A stretch of 64,000 nucleotides of DNA from Ciborinia camelliae. Taxonomy: Eukaryota; Ascomycota; Leotiomycetes; Helotiales; Sclerotiniaceae. Within the stretch, counting starts at the first letter, position 1; each line of letters begins with the position of its first letter. The position numbers and the translations under genes are program-made. The stretch is from NCBI GenBank assembly GCA_025890175.1, contig JANPYM010000008.1:859337-923336 (forward strand), given 5' to 3'. The notes under the pieces are model-generated. The model worked only from the letters and a program-made list of their open reading frames with translations. It had not been told where the DNA came from and did no database searches. Positions 1 through 12,016 of this stretch are shown one piece after another.

Positions 1-2718
1 AAAACAGGTCGTAGCCTCGTTGAGTGCAGTAGTCAATGCTGGAACCAATAGCTGATCAAGTGCCTTCAATGATACCAGCATCTTCTGGCGACGAATTTCA
101 TCCTCGCAATTCAAGTAATCTTCACTTCTAAACTCCGCTACAAGAATCTCAATGCATTTTAAACTACAAGAGAATACTTTTGTCTTATATCCGATGCTGG
201 TATATGCTTCACTCAACCGTTGCCACAGAAAAAGACGAAGTGATGTGCTCCCATTGTCTAGAAATTTCCACATATCACGTAGTATCGCTGGAGTTGCATC
301 TCCATTTTGAGAGAACTCGCTATCTTGTGAATCTGCAATCTCAATTTCTGTAGACTGAGATGTGGATTCCGGATCTAGGACTGGCTCAAGTGTTTGAATA
401 ATTGCCAATGGGTCGGATCTATCAGCTTGAAAGAGGTTTTGAAAAAATTCCATCGTCGTAAGGCTTGAAACTTCTCGATCTGCAGCAGAAGTAGAGATTT
501 CAGATATGACGGCATTGTTTGTGAGTTGAATCGGTGGTTTTTCGGCTTTGGTGAGAATATCTCGGAGATTGGTCCAGAGATGAACTTTGTGATCGCGTGT
601 GACATCTTCAGCAACTGTGGCATAATAGACTGATGCCCACAAATACCTTAAAGAAAGTTCATCATCCTGCTCATACTTCCTACTGCGCATCACAAAAGCC
701 GAGAAATTAGCCCAACGATCAAGCCGATCCTTTGTCATTATCCTGATATCCATTCCAACCCTGCTGTCTGGGGTCGTGATGCGTGTATAGACGTCAAGAT
801 GAAGTTCAAATATCGTTTCCGTCATCTCCTCTAGCTGTGATATTTGGGCAGGACTTTCACCAGATGAGCGACTTAATTCCAAGTCCGACCGAACTCGATC
901 ATAAACATCTGCATCTAGAAAACTAATCATTCGAACTGTAGCGACTTTCAGTTCAGGGCTCCATTGTCGTTGTAAATAAGTCACCAGAACAATACGCAGC
1001 CACTCAAAAACAACATCTTGTAATGGCATCCAGTTTTTTTCGACTTTGTACGCGAACCATGATATCCCACCAAATTCGGCGAATGGTGGTCTGCTAGTCA
1101 GGTTTTGTGATCCCGAATTCGAATGTTCGAGGAAAGCAGACAGACCAGCATTCGCACTACCTCCAGAAGTTCCCAGAACATCTGCGACGTTGGCGTTTTC
1201 GAATGTATTCGCCTTGACTTCATCCCAAGATTTCATGATATCACGTAGATCTCTGACTGCTGTATTGGTTCTGATATCGTCACGCTCAGTAGCTCTATCA
1301 ACCGCCAAAGCTACTTGGATGTCTTCACGAGTCCCTAAATCTTCAACACCTAACTTCTTAAGCATATTGCCGACAAATGTGAAAACATCATCATCGGCAC
1401 GAGAAAACGCCTTTAGTTGTTCGGCATGTTGAGTTGCTGGGTCAACGGGAGTTTCAGCAGTACTTTCGCGATTTCTGATGCGCCTGCTGCGCTTATGGGT
1501 GCTGTTATCTTCTTCCGGGGTATCCCGCAGTCCAGCAGTAGATTGAGATCTTTTTCTTGTAGGTAAATGAGCATCAGAGAGTTGTACATTAGCAGCTGCA
1601 GGCACCTCGCCTGTCCTCTCATCAGAATTATTGGTATTAGGCGTACCATTGCCAAAACTTTCGGCTACAGGAGATATCGTCATCACAGTATCATTTGCTG
1701 GCTGATTTTCACCATGCTGTTCACCTAAAATGGGCCCGGGTGAAAATGTTTGGTCTTCTCCCGGTGGCAAAGCAAGTATGATTCCAACAAGAGGAAGGGA
1801 CTGTGCGGCTCCACATATCTCATGGCCAATAGAAGTCCATGACCTTTCTGGTACATTGATGATTGCGCGACCCTGGAGAATTTGCAGAGGTTCATCATTA
1901 TTATCCCTGCTTCTACTTAAAGTATTGGTGGGATCCGGAAGAAATGGATATGGATCAATGTGCTTCTTCAAAAACTGTGGCATGGCTTTCTTTTTGAAAG
2001 GTCCCATTATTGGATGTGACAAAGATAATTCATCGGCCAAGACTTCGAGTACACTCTTCAATTGTTCTCCTGCAAACCCCTCTTCCAATGTCAGAGGTTC
2101 AACTTCGGCAACGGTCGGATCATCATCAACCTCGACGGCAGCCTCAAGACAGTATCTAGAAATCCTCCGACTCCCAAGCATGGCTCCAACACGAGCTGCT
2201 CGTCTCCATAGCTCGGTATCTGATTCATCGCTAACTAGAGCACGTCCGAAATCATCTATTGAAACTTTGGCCTGTAATTCGAGTGTTGCAAGGTTCTCGG
2301 CATCATTCATCAAGCCACGGGAGTTCCGCAGGCGAGCTTTCATACAGTCCAAGATGAATTGACCATGATTTTTATATGCGAGGTATAGGATTTGAGGTAA
2401 TGTGCTGGGTGTGCCGTCTACAGCAGCTGGACCAATATCAAGCTCGATAGGTATGGCAGAGTCGACATACTCCAGTTCGGGGTGTTTTTCGAGTCTCGTA
2501 AATTCGGTGACTGCCTCTGGGTAACTAAAAATTTCCGATTGGAATAAGTTCTGGTATGCTTTGGCAGCTTCTGGATAATAAGGAACACCTTGAGCATGGA
2601 GCTTAAGCGCAGTTGTGTAGAGTTTGAGAGCATCTTCTATCTGAATTTCTCTTGTATTATCAATCTCATCATAGCTTTGATCGTCGGGTTCGATATTCAA
2701 TGCGGTAAATGATGCCAT
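1..2718 (-). CDS. HIR3: HIR complex subunit HIR3 (histone transcription regulator 3), N-terminal 906 residues, cut by left edge
   Basis: Hir3 (CABIN1 in animals) is the scaffold of the HIR histone chaperone complex, which deposits H3/H4 independently of replication and represses histone genes. The reverse frame is open without a stop over 906 codons from the ATG at 2718 to the window edge; I scanned much of it triplet by triplet and saw no intron. The N-terminus MASFTALNIEPD is followed by EIQIEDALKLYTTALKLHAQG and PEAAKAYQNLFQSEIF, the TPR-like start I associate with fungal Hir3 proteins. A basic, low-complexity linker (KRSQSTAG, HKRSRRIRN) near residues 400-430 may be a nuclear signal. Family members are roughly 2000 residues, so about half, including the C-terminus, is missing here. 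It is divergent to the amidohydrolase, sharing an 840-bp upstream region. Identity is from recalled family resemblance, not a search. Confidence 0.82.
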   Translation of the reverse strand, partial: MASFTALNIEPDDQSYDEIDNTREIQIEDALKLYTTALKLHAQGVPYYPEAAKAYQNLFQSEIFSYPEAVTEFTRLEKHPELEYVDSAIPIELDIGPAAVDGTPSTLPQILYLAYKNHGQFILDCMKARLRNSRGLMNDAENLATLELQAKVSIDDFGRALVSDESDTELWRRAARVGAMLGSRRISRYCLEAAVEVDDDPTVAEVEPLTLEEGFAGEQLKSVLEVLADELSLSHPIMGPFKKKAMPQFLKKHIDPYPFLPDPTNTLSRSRDNNDEPLQILQGRAIINVPERSWTSIGHEICGAAQSLPLVGIILALPPGEDQTFSPGPILGEQHGENQPANDTVMTISPVAESFGNGTPNTNNSDERTGEVPAAANVQLSDAHLPTRKRSQSTAGLRDTPEEDNSTHKRSRRIRNRESTAETPVDPATQHAEQLKAFSRADDDVFTFVGNMLKKLGVEDLGTREDIQVALAVDRATERDDIRTNTAVRDLRDIMKSWDEVKANTFENANVADVLGTSGGSANAGLSAFLEHSNSGSQNLTSRPPFAEFGGISWFAYKVEKNWMPLQDVVFEWLRIVLVTYLQRQWSPELKVATVRMISFLDADVYDRVRSDLELSRSSGESPAQISQLEEMTETIFELHLDVYTRITTPDSRVGMDIRIMTKDRLDRWANFSAFVMRSRKYEQDDELSLRYLWASVYYATVAEDVTRDHKVHLWTNLRDILTKAEKPPIQLTNNAVISEISTSAADREVSSLTTMEFFQNLFQADRSDPLAIIQTLEPVLDPESTSQSTEIEIADSQDSEFSQNGDATPAILRDMWKFLDNGSTSLRLFLWQRLSEAYTSIGYKTKVFSCSLKCIEILVAEFRSEDYLNCEDEIRRQKMLVSLKALDQLLVPALTTALNEATTCF

Positions 2719-3558
2719 CCTGACAACAGGACTGCGACACTGCAATGCTTTGAGTGACTTCAATATCTAGTGCCAGTGCATGCGCGTCGCCATTCTTTGC
2801 CAGTTGCAAGCACCCGCGAATCCAGGGCAGTCGATTGGCCAAAGATTAATAGAATCGTGTATATCTCGTATCGCGTTTGTCTGATAATTTTGGTATGATG
2901 CGACAAAAGTTGCGGATTTTGTCTGTTGTGTTGAACCTCGAATTGTGCGAGGGAGAAAGCTTTCGTGGGCTAAATCGCGTCCCTGTGATAAATGATGGCG
3001 TCTATTTTAGGTACGGTATTGTAGTGATGAGAAATCACCGTGAAATGTGCCCGTTGGGTGAATATTGGCCCCAAAGCAATCCAATTCATGAGCTCAGTGA
3101 CAATACCGGAGAAATCATTTTCCGAGAGGTTCGTGCAGCACCCCTGTAAGGTCCCTCACCTTATCTTGGTAGGTTGGAACTTTAAAAGCTTACCTACCTA
3201 GGAGATAACATTCGGTAACCTCTCGAAAAGGGTGGCCAAAATTGACATTTCAATGTTTGTTTTCAATAATTCGAACTATAAAATTATTTTCAAATAAAAA
3301 ACAAAAAGTAGTGATTAACCAATAGAAAATATCTTCTATTTCATTTCATTTAAGAAGATATCAATGGAAGATTGAAATACCTAGTGATAATGTTACCTAT
3401 CTAGGTAGGTAGGTACCTAGGTATGTATCCGATAGGCCATCTTTTTCGCTTATGTTGTAACCAAATGTTGGAGATAATTTACATGGCTGGTAACAAGTTA
3501 GCCACCTAGATTATGATCAATTGATACTCTTCTTCTCAATTGTAGATTTGCTTCCAAG
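2719..3558. promoter_or_regulatory. Divergent intergenic region between HIR3 and the amidohydrolase
   Basis: This 840-bp stretch must hold both 5' leaders and promoters. It has an AT-rich middle (about 3240-3390) and a TACCTAGGTA-type palindromic array at about 3394-3424. A 90-codon open frame at 2877-3149 has no recognisable composition or family and is probably chance. No TATA or factor site was called with confidence. Confidence 0.6.
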
Positions 3559-6500
3559 ATGTACAAATCTATGATGGGAAACACCGACCCAAAGCTTACT
3601 CATAGAGTAACACGAATTAGATTCCCATTATCAGTTCTCCTCCTTATCGCCGTCATTCTTAGTTTGCAGCTTATCATTCTTCCCCGATACATATATCAAG
3701 TATCTCCAGCAGCTGCAAAGCTTTCAGATCATTATATATCACAGATTGACTTGGGGCTCAAGAAATGCCTCGATCTTCAAACGCTGCCCAGAGAATACTC
3801 TTCTTCGGAAATCCCTTCACGTAAGAATCCTCGATGGAACTCAATTCGAGGACAGAATCAGACTATAGTCTTGAAAAATGCTACTCTGTTCGATGGCAAA
3901 TCACTTCTTAGTGATTATGTGGATATTACCTTTGAGAAAGGTATCATTAAGTCTGTATCAGCAGCGACTAAATCTACCAATCATGGCCCCAATATTCAAA
4001 CCATCGACCTTGAAGGCAAATATGTCACTCCAGGTCTGGTCGACATGCATTCACATCATTTTTTGCACGCTTGGCCCGAACTTTCTGTTACGGCCGATGA
4101 GAATGAATTCCATATGGGTCCTCTGACTCCTTTTCTTCGCGCAATTGATTCCATTAAGACGGACGACAAAGCCACTGCCGTCATCGCCTCAGGGGGTGTT
4201 ACAACTTCCCTTCTCATTCCTGGCTCAGCAAACATCATAGGTGGTGAGGGAATTCTTGTCAAAAACTTTGTGCATGGGGGTGAAACTGGTGAAGAAGTTG
4301 TTGAGGATGTATTGCTCGAACATGGTATCCCTACCGAGGAGAGGAGGAGATACATGAAGATGGCTTGTGGAGAGAACCCTACAGGTGTCTATGATCACAC
4401 TCGGATGGGCAATGCTTGGTTATTTCGAAAACAGATGACGCGAGGAAAGGAGCTAATTGAAAAGCAAGATGAATGGTGTTTATCAGCTACTGCGGCGCGG
4501 GAAAGTCGAGACTCTGCGACTATTTCCAACTTCATGAAGGAGGGTGGCTTGCCGGAAGATTTGGAATTGGAATCCACCGTAGCAATGTTGCGAGGTAAAG
4601 TTGGAGTTAACATACATTGTTATGAACCCGAGGACCTTGAAGATATGCTTCATCATAGCAAGGAATTCGGATTTCGAATTCAAGCATTTCATCACGCCCT
4701 TTCAGCTTGGAAAGTACCTGAGTTAATCAAAAGTAGTGGAGAGTAAGTTATGATAGCGATTTCCGAATGTCTAGATTCTAATGATACATTAGAAACATTA
4801 CTATGGCTACCTTTTCTGAATTCGGATTCTATAAAAAGGAAGCGTACGATGCCAACTTATGGGCCGGTAGCATTTTAGCCGAGCATGGTGTTCCAGTTGC
4901 ATACAAATCTGTTTGATGTCCTTGTCATAGGGAATACACCAAAGCTAACATTTCACAGGATCACGCTATGGAGATAACTAATGCAAAATACTTGATGTAG
5001 GAGGCTTTATTAATTTTTTGGGGGGTCTAAAATTCTCATTAACATATAATCAGGTTCCAAGCAGCGACTGCACATGCCTTCAATCTCTCCGAAGCTCTTG
5101 CTTTGCAATCAGTGACTAGTGTGCCTGCAAAATCGTTAGGAATCGATTATCGGGTTGGATATACTCGTCCAGGTTATGATGCGGACATTGTAGTATGGGA
5201 TTCCCATCCGCTCCTCGCTGGAGCTACACCTATGCAAGTTTACATTGATGGTATATTTACTTTAGATCCGGTCAAGGTTGCGGAAAATACAGCGAGAAAT
5301 TCTCCGGCAGTAGAACAGGTATTAATACCAAAACAGCGGATCTCTCACACCGGCATATCGAAAGAGACTACATGCAGCAGCTTGGATAACCCGGGCAAAA
5401 ATATCATTGTTACTGGTATCAAGAGAAGCTACTTAATGCCTCACCAGGAAATCTCATCAAGTTCGAATAACCTTACGATGGTTGTTAGTAACGGCAAGGT
5501 TATTTGTTTAGACTTCAAGGAACAATGCGGCACCCTGCTCAGTGAGGATGCTACTGTTATTGAGCTCCAGGAAGGCACCGTAATGCCAGGACTCACTACG
5601 TACTCGCCCAGCCTAGGCTTAGCAGAAATTTTCGCAGCCTCTGAAACCTCAGATGGTTCTCTTGGCGAGACCTTGACTCTGCTGGAACCAGAAAATATCA
5701 TCCACGCGAAATATGGAATCCATTTGGACGGACGTGGGTTTTCCAGAGCAAGAATTGGTGGTATAACTCGGGTAATCACAACTCCAATCTCCGACGAATC
5801 CTTCTTTGGCGGTGTAAGTACCGGTATTAAAACGAGTGGGAAGCATAATATTCTCGATGGGGGTATTTTCCAGGACGATGTTGCTTTACATTTTTCAGTA
5901 GGTCAAATGGCCAAAAGTGAGTCCCTCATTGAAATAGATTTTCACCGGCGTACTAAGACATGCATATAGAGTTTGAGTCCATACCAACAATATCTTCTGC
6001 CATATCAAAACTACAACATATCTTACTCAATAATATTGGCAAGGATAACGTGTATGGCACTGTTGCTAATGGGTCATTCCCCTTGGTGGTACATGTTGAA
6101 AATGAAGTTAGCTAGTTTCTCCTTTTTGCTTAGATTTCCGGAAACTGATATAGAATCACAGTATGATATTCTTCAGCTCATCAAATTGAAGAACGACCAC
6201 CCGTTACCTCTCAAATTGGTTCTTCTAGGCGGAGCGGGCGCTCATCTCGTAGCTGACGAAATTGCCAAATCCAAAACACCACTCATCCTCAGCCGAAATC
6301 GTGGCGCTCCCGATACATACGAAAAACGCAACGCACTCTCTGGTCCTCCACTAACGCGCTCTCCTGCCGCAGTTCTTACAGATGCAGGTGTACTTTTTGC
6401 ATTAGCAATCACCGATGAAGGCAGTAAGTTCTCCAAAGTCCATTTCCTGTCTTCCTTTCATTTAGTTAATCGTAGATGATTAACCAAACCCACAGGCGAA

Positions 6501-6737
6501 TCACATATTCACAACCTCGCAATTGAAGCGGGCTGGGCTGCCAAATACTCCAGCCTCGGAAAACGCGAAGCTGTGGATTTGGTCTCGCGTAATATGGAGA
6601 AAATTCTAGATTTGAATGTTGTGGAAGAAACTAGAGATTTTGTGGTTTGGGAGGGAGACCCGTTACAACTGGGGGCAAGTGTTGTATTTAGTCTGGAGGG
6701 CGGAAAAATTGGATCGTGCTGGCCTATGTCGAATTAA
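3559..6737 (+). CDS. Membrane-anchored amidohydrolase-family protein with two tandem composite domains
   Basis: Seven-exon model: 3559-4742, 4793-4910, 4959-4996, 5054-5916, 5970-6106, 6162-6423, 6496-6737. Phases are consistent and give 947 residues. Introns are 48-72 nt; the second has a weak GTTTGA donor. Residues about 23-45 form a membrane anchor (PLSVLLLIAVILSLQLIIL). The first amidohydrolase unit has the strand-1 metal motif PGLVDMHSHH (His164 and His166) after a composite domain (LKNATLFDGKSLLSDYVDI), and a conserved-looking AFHHALSAWKVPELI further on. It closes with PGYDADIVVWDSHPLL, a typical amidohydrolase C-terminal motif. A second composite domain starts near residue 560, but its PGL motif reads PGLTTYSPSLGL (about 625) with no HxH. 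The family covers imidazolonepropionase-like and N-acetylglucosamine-6-phosphate deacetylase-like enzymes; the substrate cannot be read from sequence. It is probably a type II membrane protein facing the secretory lumen or the outside. Confidence 0.85.
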
Positions 6738-7527
6738 TGCCAAGGTAGGTATTAATTTCAGCCAATCTTCCGACCAGCACCAATGGTTCGTATACTGTAC
6801 CTACCTAGGTAGATAAATTACGTTCCCTATCTTCAAAATAGTATATAAGACTTACTACGTTTACAAAATCGCTTTTCTAATTTATATAAAATTGGTCCAA
6901 TCTATAAACAGGGAATATGAACAACACAGCATGACATATTTCATCCCATAACCACACCCTGACAGACAGCAGTAACCGTCCCTACCAGCAAAGAAGCAGA
7001 GCAAGATATATATTTCAACTTCTACTTATCATTGAAACCACAAGAGATCATTCAAGCTTTTGAATGGCACATAGCTGGCACTTTAGCGGAATATGTAATC
7101 TTACAATCTCTCTCTTGTGTTATTCCTTGACTAGACAATGAGGGAGTATCATCAATTAGAATCCTCACAGAGGAAACTTCTTCATTCAATTATATGCAGA
7201 CAACTGACTTTGATGAATGACACACTTAATACATCCTTAACATTCCCAAAAGACAAGCTAGCTCATGCATGAGTTTCAAGCAGCAATCCAAGACGCACAA
7301 TAACATCTTGCGGCCATCTAAGAATTTATATGCATCAATTATTCTACCTCTCAAAGCAATTATAGTATACTATACATGATTTGTGCCATGTGAAACTTTT
7401 GTTCCTATGAAGTTTTGGATATCAGACCCGTCTCATCCCGCTACGCTCTAAAACATGAAACCTCCACTTCCCAACTGACACCTTAATTTCATAACTTCAG
7501 CTTTCGATATCTACCCCACAACCCCGT
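6738..7527. other. Convergent 3' intergenic region
   Basis: About 790 bp lies between the ends of the amidohydrolase (plus) and the ChAPs gene (minus). It is AT-rich, has one TACCTAGGTA copy near 6800, and carries no supported gene. It presumably holds both 3' UTRs. Confidence 0.6.
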
Positions 7528-9902
7528 TTATCCTTCAGTACCACTACTTCTAAATGCCGCACAAAGTGCCGCATAGTGGTGTGTCAAGTCCAAGACATTT
7601 TGCGGTAAGCTTGTTGCTTGGATGATACTTCTAACTTTCACGGCACCTTCATCCTCTATCAAAGTGCGTATCGTATACAACAACTCTGGCGAAAATTCGG
7701 AATACCATCTATATTGCCAAGTTACAAGTCTAATGACACTGGCAACTGTGTCTCGGGTATTTTTGTTCTTCTCCAATTCCGCAAGGATACCCGTCAAGGC
7801 TTTGGGGGAGAAACGTATTTGGAGGCAATTGCGGTAAGCTTCTGCAGCTTCAGGTTGGTGATGGAGCCTATCGGCCAATGAACCGAGGATCTCCCATTCT
7901 TCGGCCGACTTTTTGTATTGCATTTGCTGTGCGCGATACTGAGCCATTTCGGTTCTCCATATAGTGTAGATGCGAAGGTCTTCGTAGAGCACCATAAAAA
8001 GACTGTCCAGCCAACGCTCGCAAAGGCGCTTGTTATTAAACCGGGAAAGCTGTTCTTCGGTAGTCTCGATCTGCTCATGTTAGAAAATGCATCTAAGGAT
8101 TTCAAGCGTCACTCACATCTTCATTGCCGCTCTTGACTTCTTCTGCCGCAACAGTATGCGTGGGCTTCTCTACAGAATCATCGGCTCCGTTTCCATCCTC
8201 AGCACTCGACTGAGGGGATGCTGAGTCACCATTCGTACTCTTTTCATCGTCGGAATGGTCATCGCCATTTGCACGAGGACCTGGACTTCCTCTCAGTACA
8301 TCGGTGCTTGCACTACGCTTAGTGGGTTCACCTTGTTGACCAACTGGTGGTTGTTTCTCGCTTCTATACTCCTCTTCCATGACAAACACATTACTCCTGA
8401 TCTTGAGAAGTTGATCCCAGCCAATTTTTGCCGTCATTTCCGTCAATATGCTATAAGCGTGCTTGAAAGTACCTTTATACATAGCGGCACGTAAATTTAA
8501 AAGACTTGGATGAACTTGTTCTAATGACCTTGACTCCGGCTCACTATCAATCTCATCCAACTTGGTCTCGGGAAGGGTCGGGAGGTGTATTTCCTTGGGC
8601 TCTGGCATGATAGGAGCATCCTTATCTTGATATGTGAACATGGGACATGAATTCAAGGTCGTCAGGGCGTTCTCCCAATCTTCCATCGCAACATAAACTT
8701 CAGCTAAGCGTGCCCATGTTCCAAACTCGCTCGGCGCAGCAATAGTACTTCGATCGGCACAACCGAGGGCCATTTGCAGTCTTTCAGTCTTGAACTCTGG
8801 CTTATTCGGGTCCATTGCCTTCTTTTTCAAAAATTCCGCTTGTGTATCAAGCATAACATAATCCATTGGCGATTGCTTCACAGAATCATGTAATATTCTA
8901 ACAGCTTGTACCTCCTCGTTGCCCATAAACAACACCCTGGCTAAGAGAGATGAAACCTCAATATTTCGAGTTCGTAGCTTTTCGAATAGATTGATTCCAG
9001 AGGCGTATCGTCCAGTGGTTTGAAAGTATTTTAAAAGGCCTGTTGTTAAATGATTCGAGACATTATTTGGAACCTGCACAATAGAATCGGATCCGAGTTG
9101 CCAGCCTACAGAAGTTAGCAGTGATTTTTGTTCTACCAGGAGATGGCATACCTCGAAAGAATAATTCTTCGGCAGCCTGGAGGAACCTGTGTTCTGTCTC
9201 CGTCGTTGTCACTGGGTTAAATCTCCGGACTCCCATTATCTTTCGAATTGTTTCCCCACTTCCATCATCAGCATATGAATATGCCCGAAGAACACTACAC
9301 AAGTATGTTTCTAGCCATAACTCGTCTGTGGTCGTCCTCTTATCGCCTCTTTCATCGACGCAATAGCTTTCAACACTTCCTGGAATTGTGACATGAACGC
9401 GCATGTCTAGTCGAGAGAATGCATTGTAACAACTAAGAGAAATTAGTGGCGATCCAGATTGACAGATTCCTAGACCGACCAATAGACACCCTCCACTATC
9501 TTTGTCGTGGACTGATGGTTTTCTTTATAGGTAAGGGTATTGATATATGCTGCTAAACTCGCAGATGACGAAGCGTCAACGCCGGTTACATGATGATATA
9601 CACCAATCTACCAGACCAATCAATCAATTTAAGAAGCACAAATAGTTAGGGTATAGCATACCTGCTTTCCTGGATTTCTTGGAGCTTGCTTTATCAATTG
9701 GACCAGATCTGGTGGGCCCAATTCTCGTAGAGCTGCTAGAACTTCAGACCGCGCCTCGATGGATTCGTGGAGTACCTCTTCGGTGAGTCTGCCATGCTAC
9801 ATCAGCGAGTTCCTTTTGAGGGGGGAAGAGCCGCGATCCACATAAGCTATCTGGGGACAAGAAGAGATCATATACATACTCAGGAACAGCTGGCGCAACC
9901 AT
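7528..9902 (-). CDS. BCH1/BUD7: Exomer cargo-adaptor ChAPs family protein (Bch1/Bud7-like)
   Basis: Six exons, read from the start: 9902-9880, 9788-9662, 9607-9480, 9432-9152, 9105-8117, 8070-7528, giving 696 residues with consistent phases. Introns are 91, 54, 47, 46 and 46 nt. ChAPs (Chs5-Arf1-binding proteins) form the exomer coat with Chs5 at the trans-Golgi and send cargo such as chitin synthase to the plasma membrane. Family hallmarks visible include YHHVTGVDASSSASLAAYIN, PGSVESYCVDERGD, DELWLETYLCSVLRAY, RFLQAAEELFFRG, then VPNNVSNHLTTGLLKYF and a TPR-like block ending WARLAEVYVAMEDWENAL. An acidic low-complexity insert (about residues 440-505) precedes the C-terminal block IRFSPKALTGILAELEKNK. 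Length fits the family. Yeast has four paralogues; I cannot say which one is the best match. The splice at 9480/9432 (donor GTCGGT) is the least canonical junction but restores the conserved frame. Confidence 0.88.
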
Positions 9903-11019
9903 CTTCTCCTCTCACAGGGCAAACCTGTCTAGTTAAGGATTAGAATGTGTCGCTGATGCGGAAATGTAATGATTCGTAATGCCTAAGAAAGACCAATTTT
10001 TGGAGATGCCTTAAAACTGCCAGTTAGATCCGAGGACGTTAATGATGGTAGGTTTCTTGTGTTTGATAGCTTTATTGTTATTGTCCGCAGACAAATGTAA
10101 ACACCTCATCGCGGAGCTTACAAGCCACACTTCAGCCTCGTCAATTCATGATCTACGTTGACCTACAGGCATTAGGATGTGCTTAGTCATCTTTCTCCGT
10201 CGCATAATTTGCAACTGCAACAGAATAACAAATTAGGAGTAAGGTTAATCAATTCAAATTGTATGATACTATATATCTAGGTAGGTAGGTATAAACTTTA
10301 TACTACAGAGCATTTATGCCTTGCAAAGTTGCAACTACTAGGTATTTGCTCGTTGCACGATTTGATGGAGGGTTCGAAGAAACAGCCTCCTGTTCAGCAA
10401 ACCAAAAGTCTGAATGCGCTTCTTCATCCCTTCACGGCACGACAGTCATCAAGTATGTTGATTGTTCCCTGTCTTCAAAATCTCTAGAATCTGATAATTG
10501 CCTGCAATGTTTCCAGTGGGATGACCTACTTAGAGAGCAATTGGTTTTACAAATTGGCTCCAAGATCAGCTTAATCTTACCCCTCACTTGAATCAACCTG
10601 TACATCAAATATCAATTCTATGAAGGCCCACAGCTTCAAAAGACACCCAAAGACCCGGGGCGGGAGTGGGAATGTACAATATGGGTAGTATGGATGGGTA
10701 GGAGATAGACAGCGACGAGAGATCGAATTGAAATAATGCAAGATCGGGGATTTGATCGTCAACGGAAGGACAAGTTTGAAGAAGCGGGCCATTCAATCGA
10801 TTGTCTTTCTTCCAAATAACACAAGCACACTTTGGTGCATCATTCACACATCATTCATAATGATAAAAGATGTGATTTGAGATAAAGTATGATTTATGGA
10901 GAACTATTTTCGTAATACTACCCCAAATGACCTGTCCATTAATCGTGTAATGTTCATAGCTCACCATAAAACACTCCCTAAACTAGCCCATCGAACCGTT
11001 GGCAATCGCCATTTTGATA
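9903..11019. other. Intergenic region upstream of the ChAPs gene and downstream of the BTB gene
   Basis: No gene was supported. There is a GGTAGGTAGGT run near 10278. An open frame of 91 codons at 10316-10591 has no recognisable features. The part nearest 9903 should contain the ChAPs promoter. Confidence 0.5.
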
Positions 11020-12016
11020 TCATGCACCTTCGAGGTAATGAAATTGGGGGTTCAATCCTACATCGGCTTTTCCGCCGTCAAGTTTATCCTCAACGAACCA
11101 ACTTCCAACGGTCTCCATCTTATTGATGCTGTATCCGGTTCCGCAAACTTCCTCCCTGCCAATCTTTCGAAGCAAAACCATAGCACCGTCCAGGATTTCT
11201 CTTGGAATCATTGCTCTCTGCTCTGAGGTCCATTCATCAAAGGCTGAACAAGCAGCGATGTAATTTTCGAATAGTTTTTGGACCTCGTTGTTTTCTTTGG
11301 CCACAGTTCCATCGGTTCCTAATGCAACTCCAACGGCATCGACAAGTTCGCCGAAGTAACAAGGTGGAGTTCCCCGGACAAGCAATCGACGATACATGAG
11401 ATTGATCGCCATATTTTGTACGTGAGGGATCATGAGATAATCGGCGAGAAACCAAATGCGGGCAAGTGTACCAAGATCGAGTGATTCTTCGGGATATGTG
11501 ATTTTACACGTTGTTGGACCCCACTCAGGTATCTTCAATATAGTTTTTAAAGCCGGGGGGCCCTGTAGAACTGAGGCTCCCAAATCTGAAGGTTTTGGTG
11601 GGCCGGGAATTAAAATAGATTCAGTATTCATGTACTGGATGATGTGTAAGAAGATCTTAGGACAAACATCTGGAAGATATACGAATCCGTATAGGTCTCC
11701 CTTCATTTTCGAGGCGAAAGAAATGCGAACTAGGTATACAGGTTAGTACTAAAGTTCACGATAATCACAAGCCTTTAGTGACCACTGCAAAAAATACTTA
11801 CAATGAGGAGAGTAATACTCAAGGCGCAATTTTGAGATCTTAAACTCGGCGTTCGGCTTGGTTCCTACTTTGACGGTGATAGATTCATTATCCTGGCTAC
11901 AATATCTCTATAAGTATTTATTCGTATACACATCTCGTCGTCACAGGATCCTTTGGGTAGACTTACGTGAAATCAAGAAAAGGCCTCTTGGGCCAGTTCT
12001 TCGTTGAAGTAGCCAT
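11020..12016 (-). CDS. BTB/POZ-domain protein
   Basis: Three exons from the start: 12016-11967, 11896-11802, 11729-11020, giving 284 residues. Introns are 70 and 72 nt with GTAAGT donors and an ACTAAC branch site in the second. Residues about 14-90 look like a fungal BTB domain: ITVKVGT, then FKISKLRLEYYSPHF, then a segment ending GFVYLPDVCPKIFLHIIQYMNT. A helix with LDLGTLARIWFLADYLMIPHVQNMAINLM follows, the usual post-BTB leader-like helix for dimerisation or Cul3 contact. The remainder (GELVDAVGVALGTDG and beyond) is less conserved-looking. Filamentous fungi have many such short BTB proteins with unknown partners, possibly Cul3 adaptors. No second domain such as kelch, BACK or a zinc finger is present. 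Confidence 0.8.

Noticed and set aside
2877..3149. 90-codon plus-strand open frame between HIR3 and the amidohydrolase
   Set aside because: It lies in the divergent promoter region and has no recognisable motif or neighbouring splice-consistent exon.
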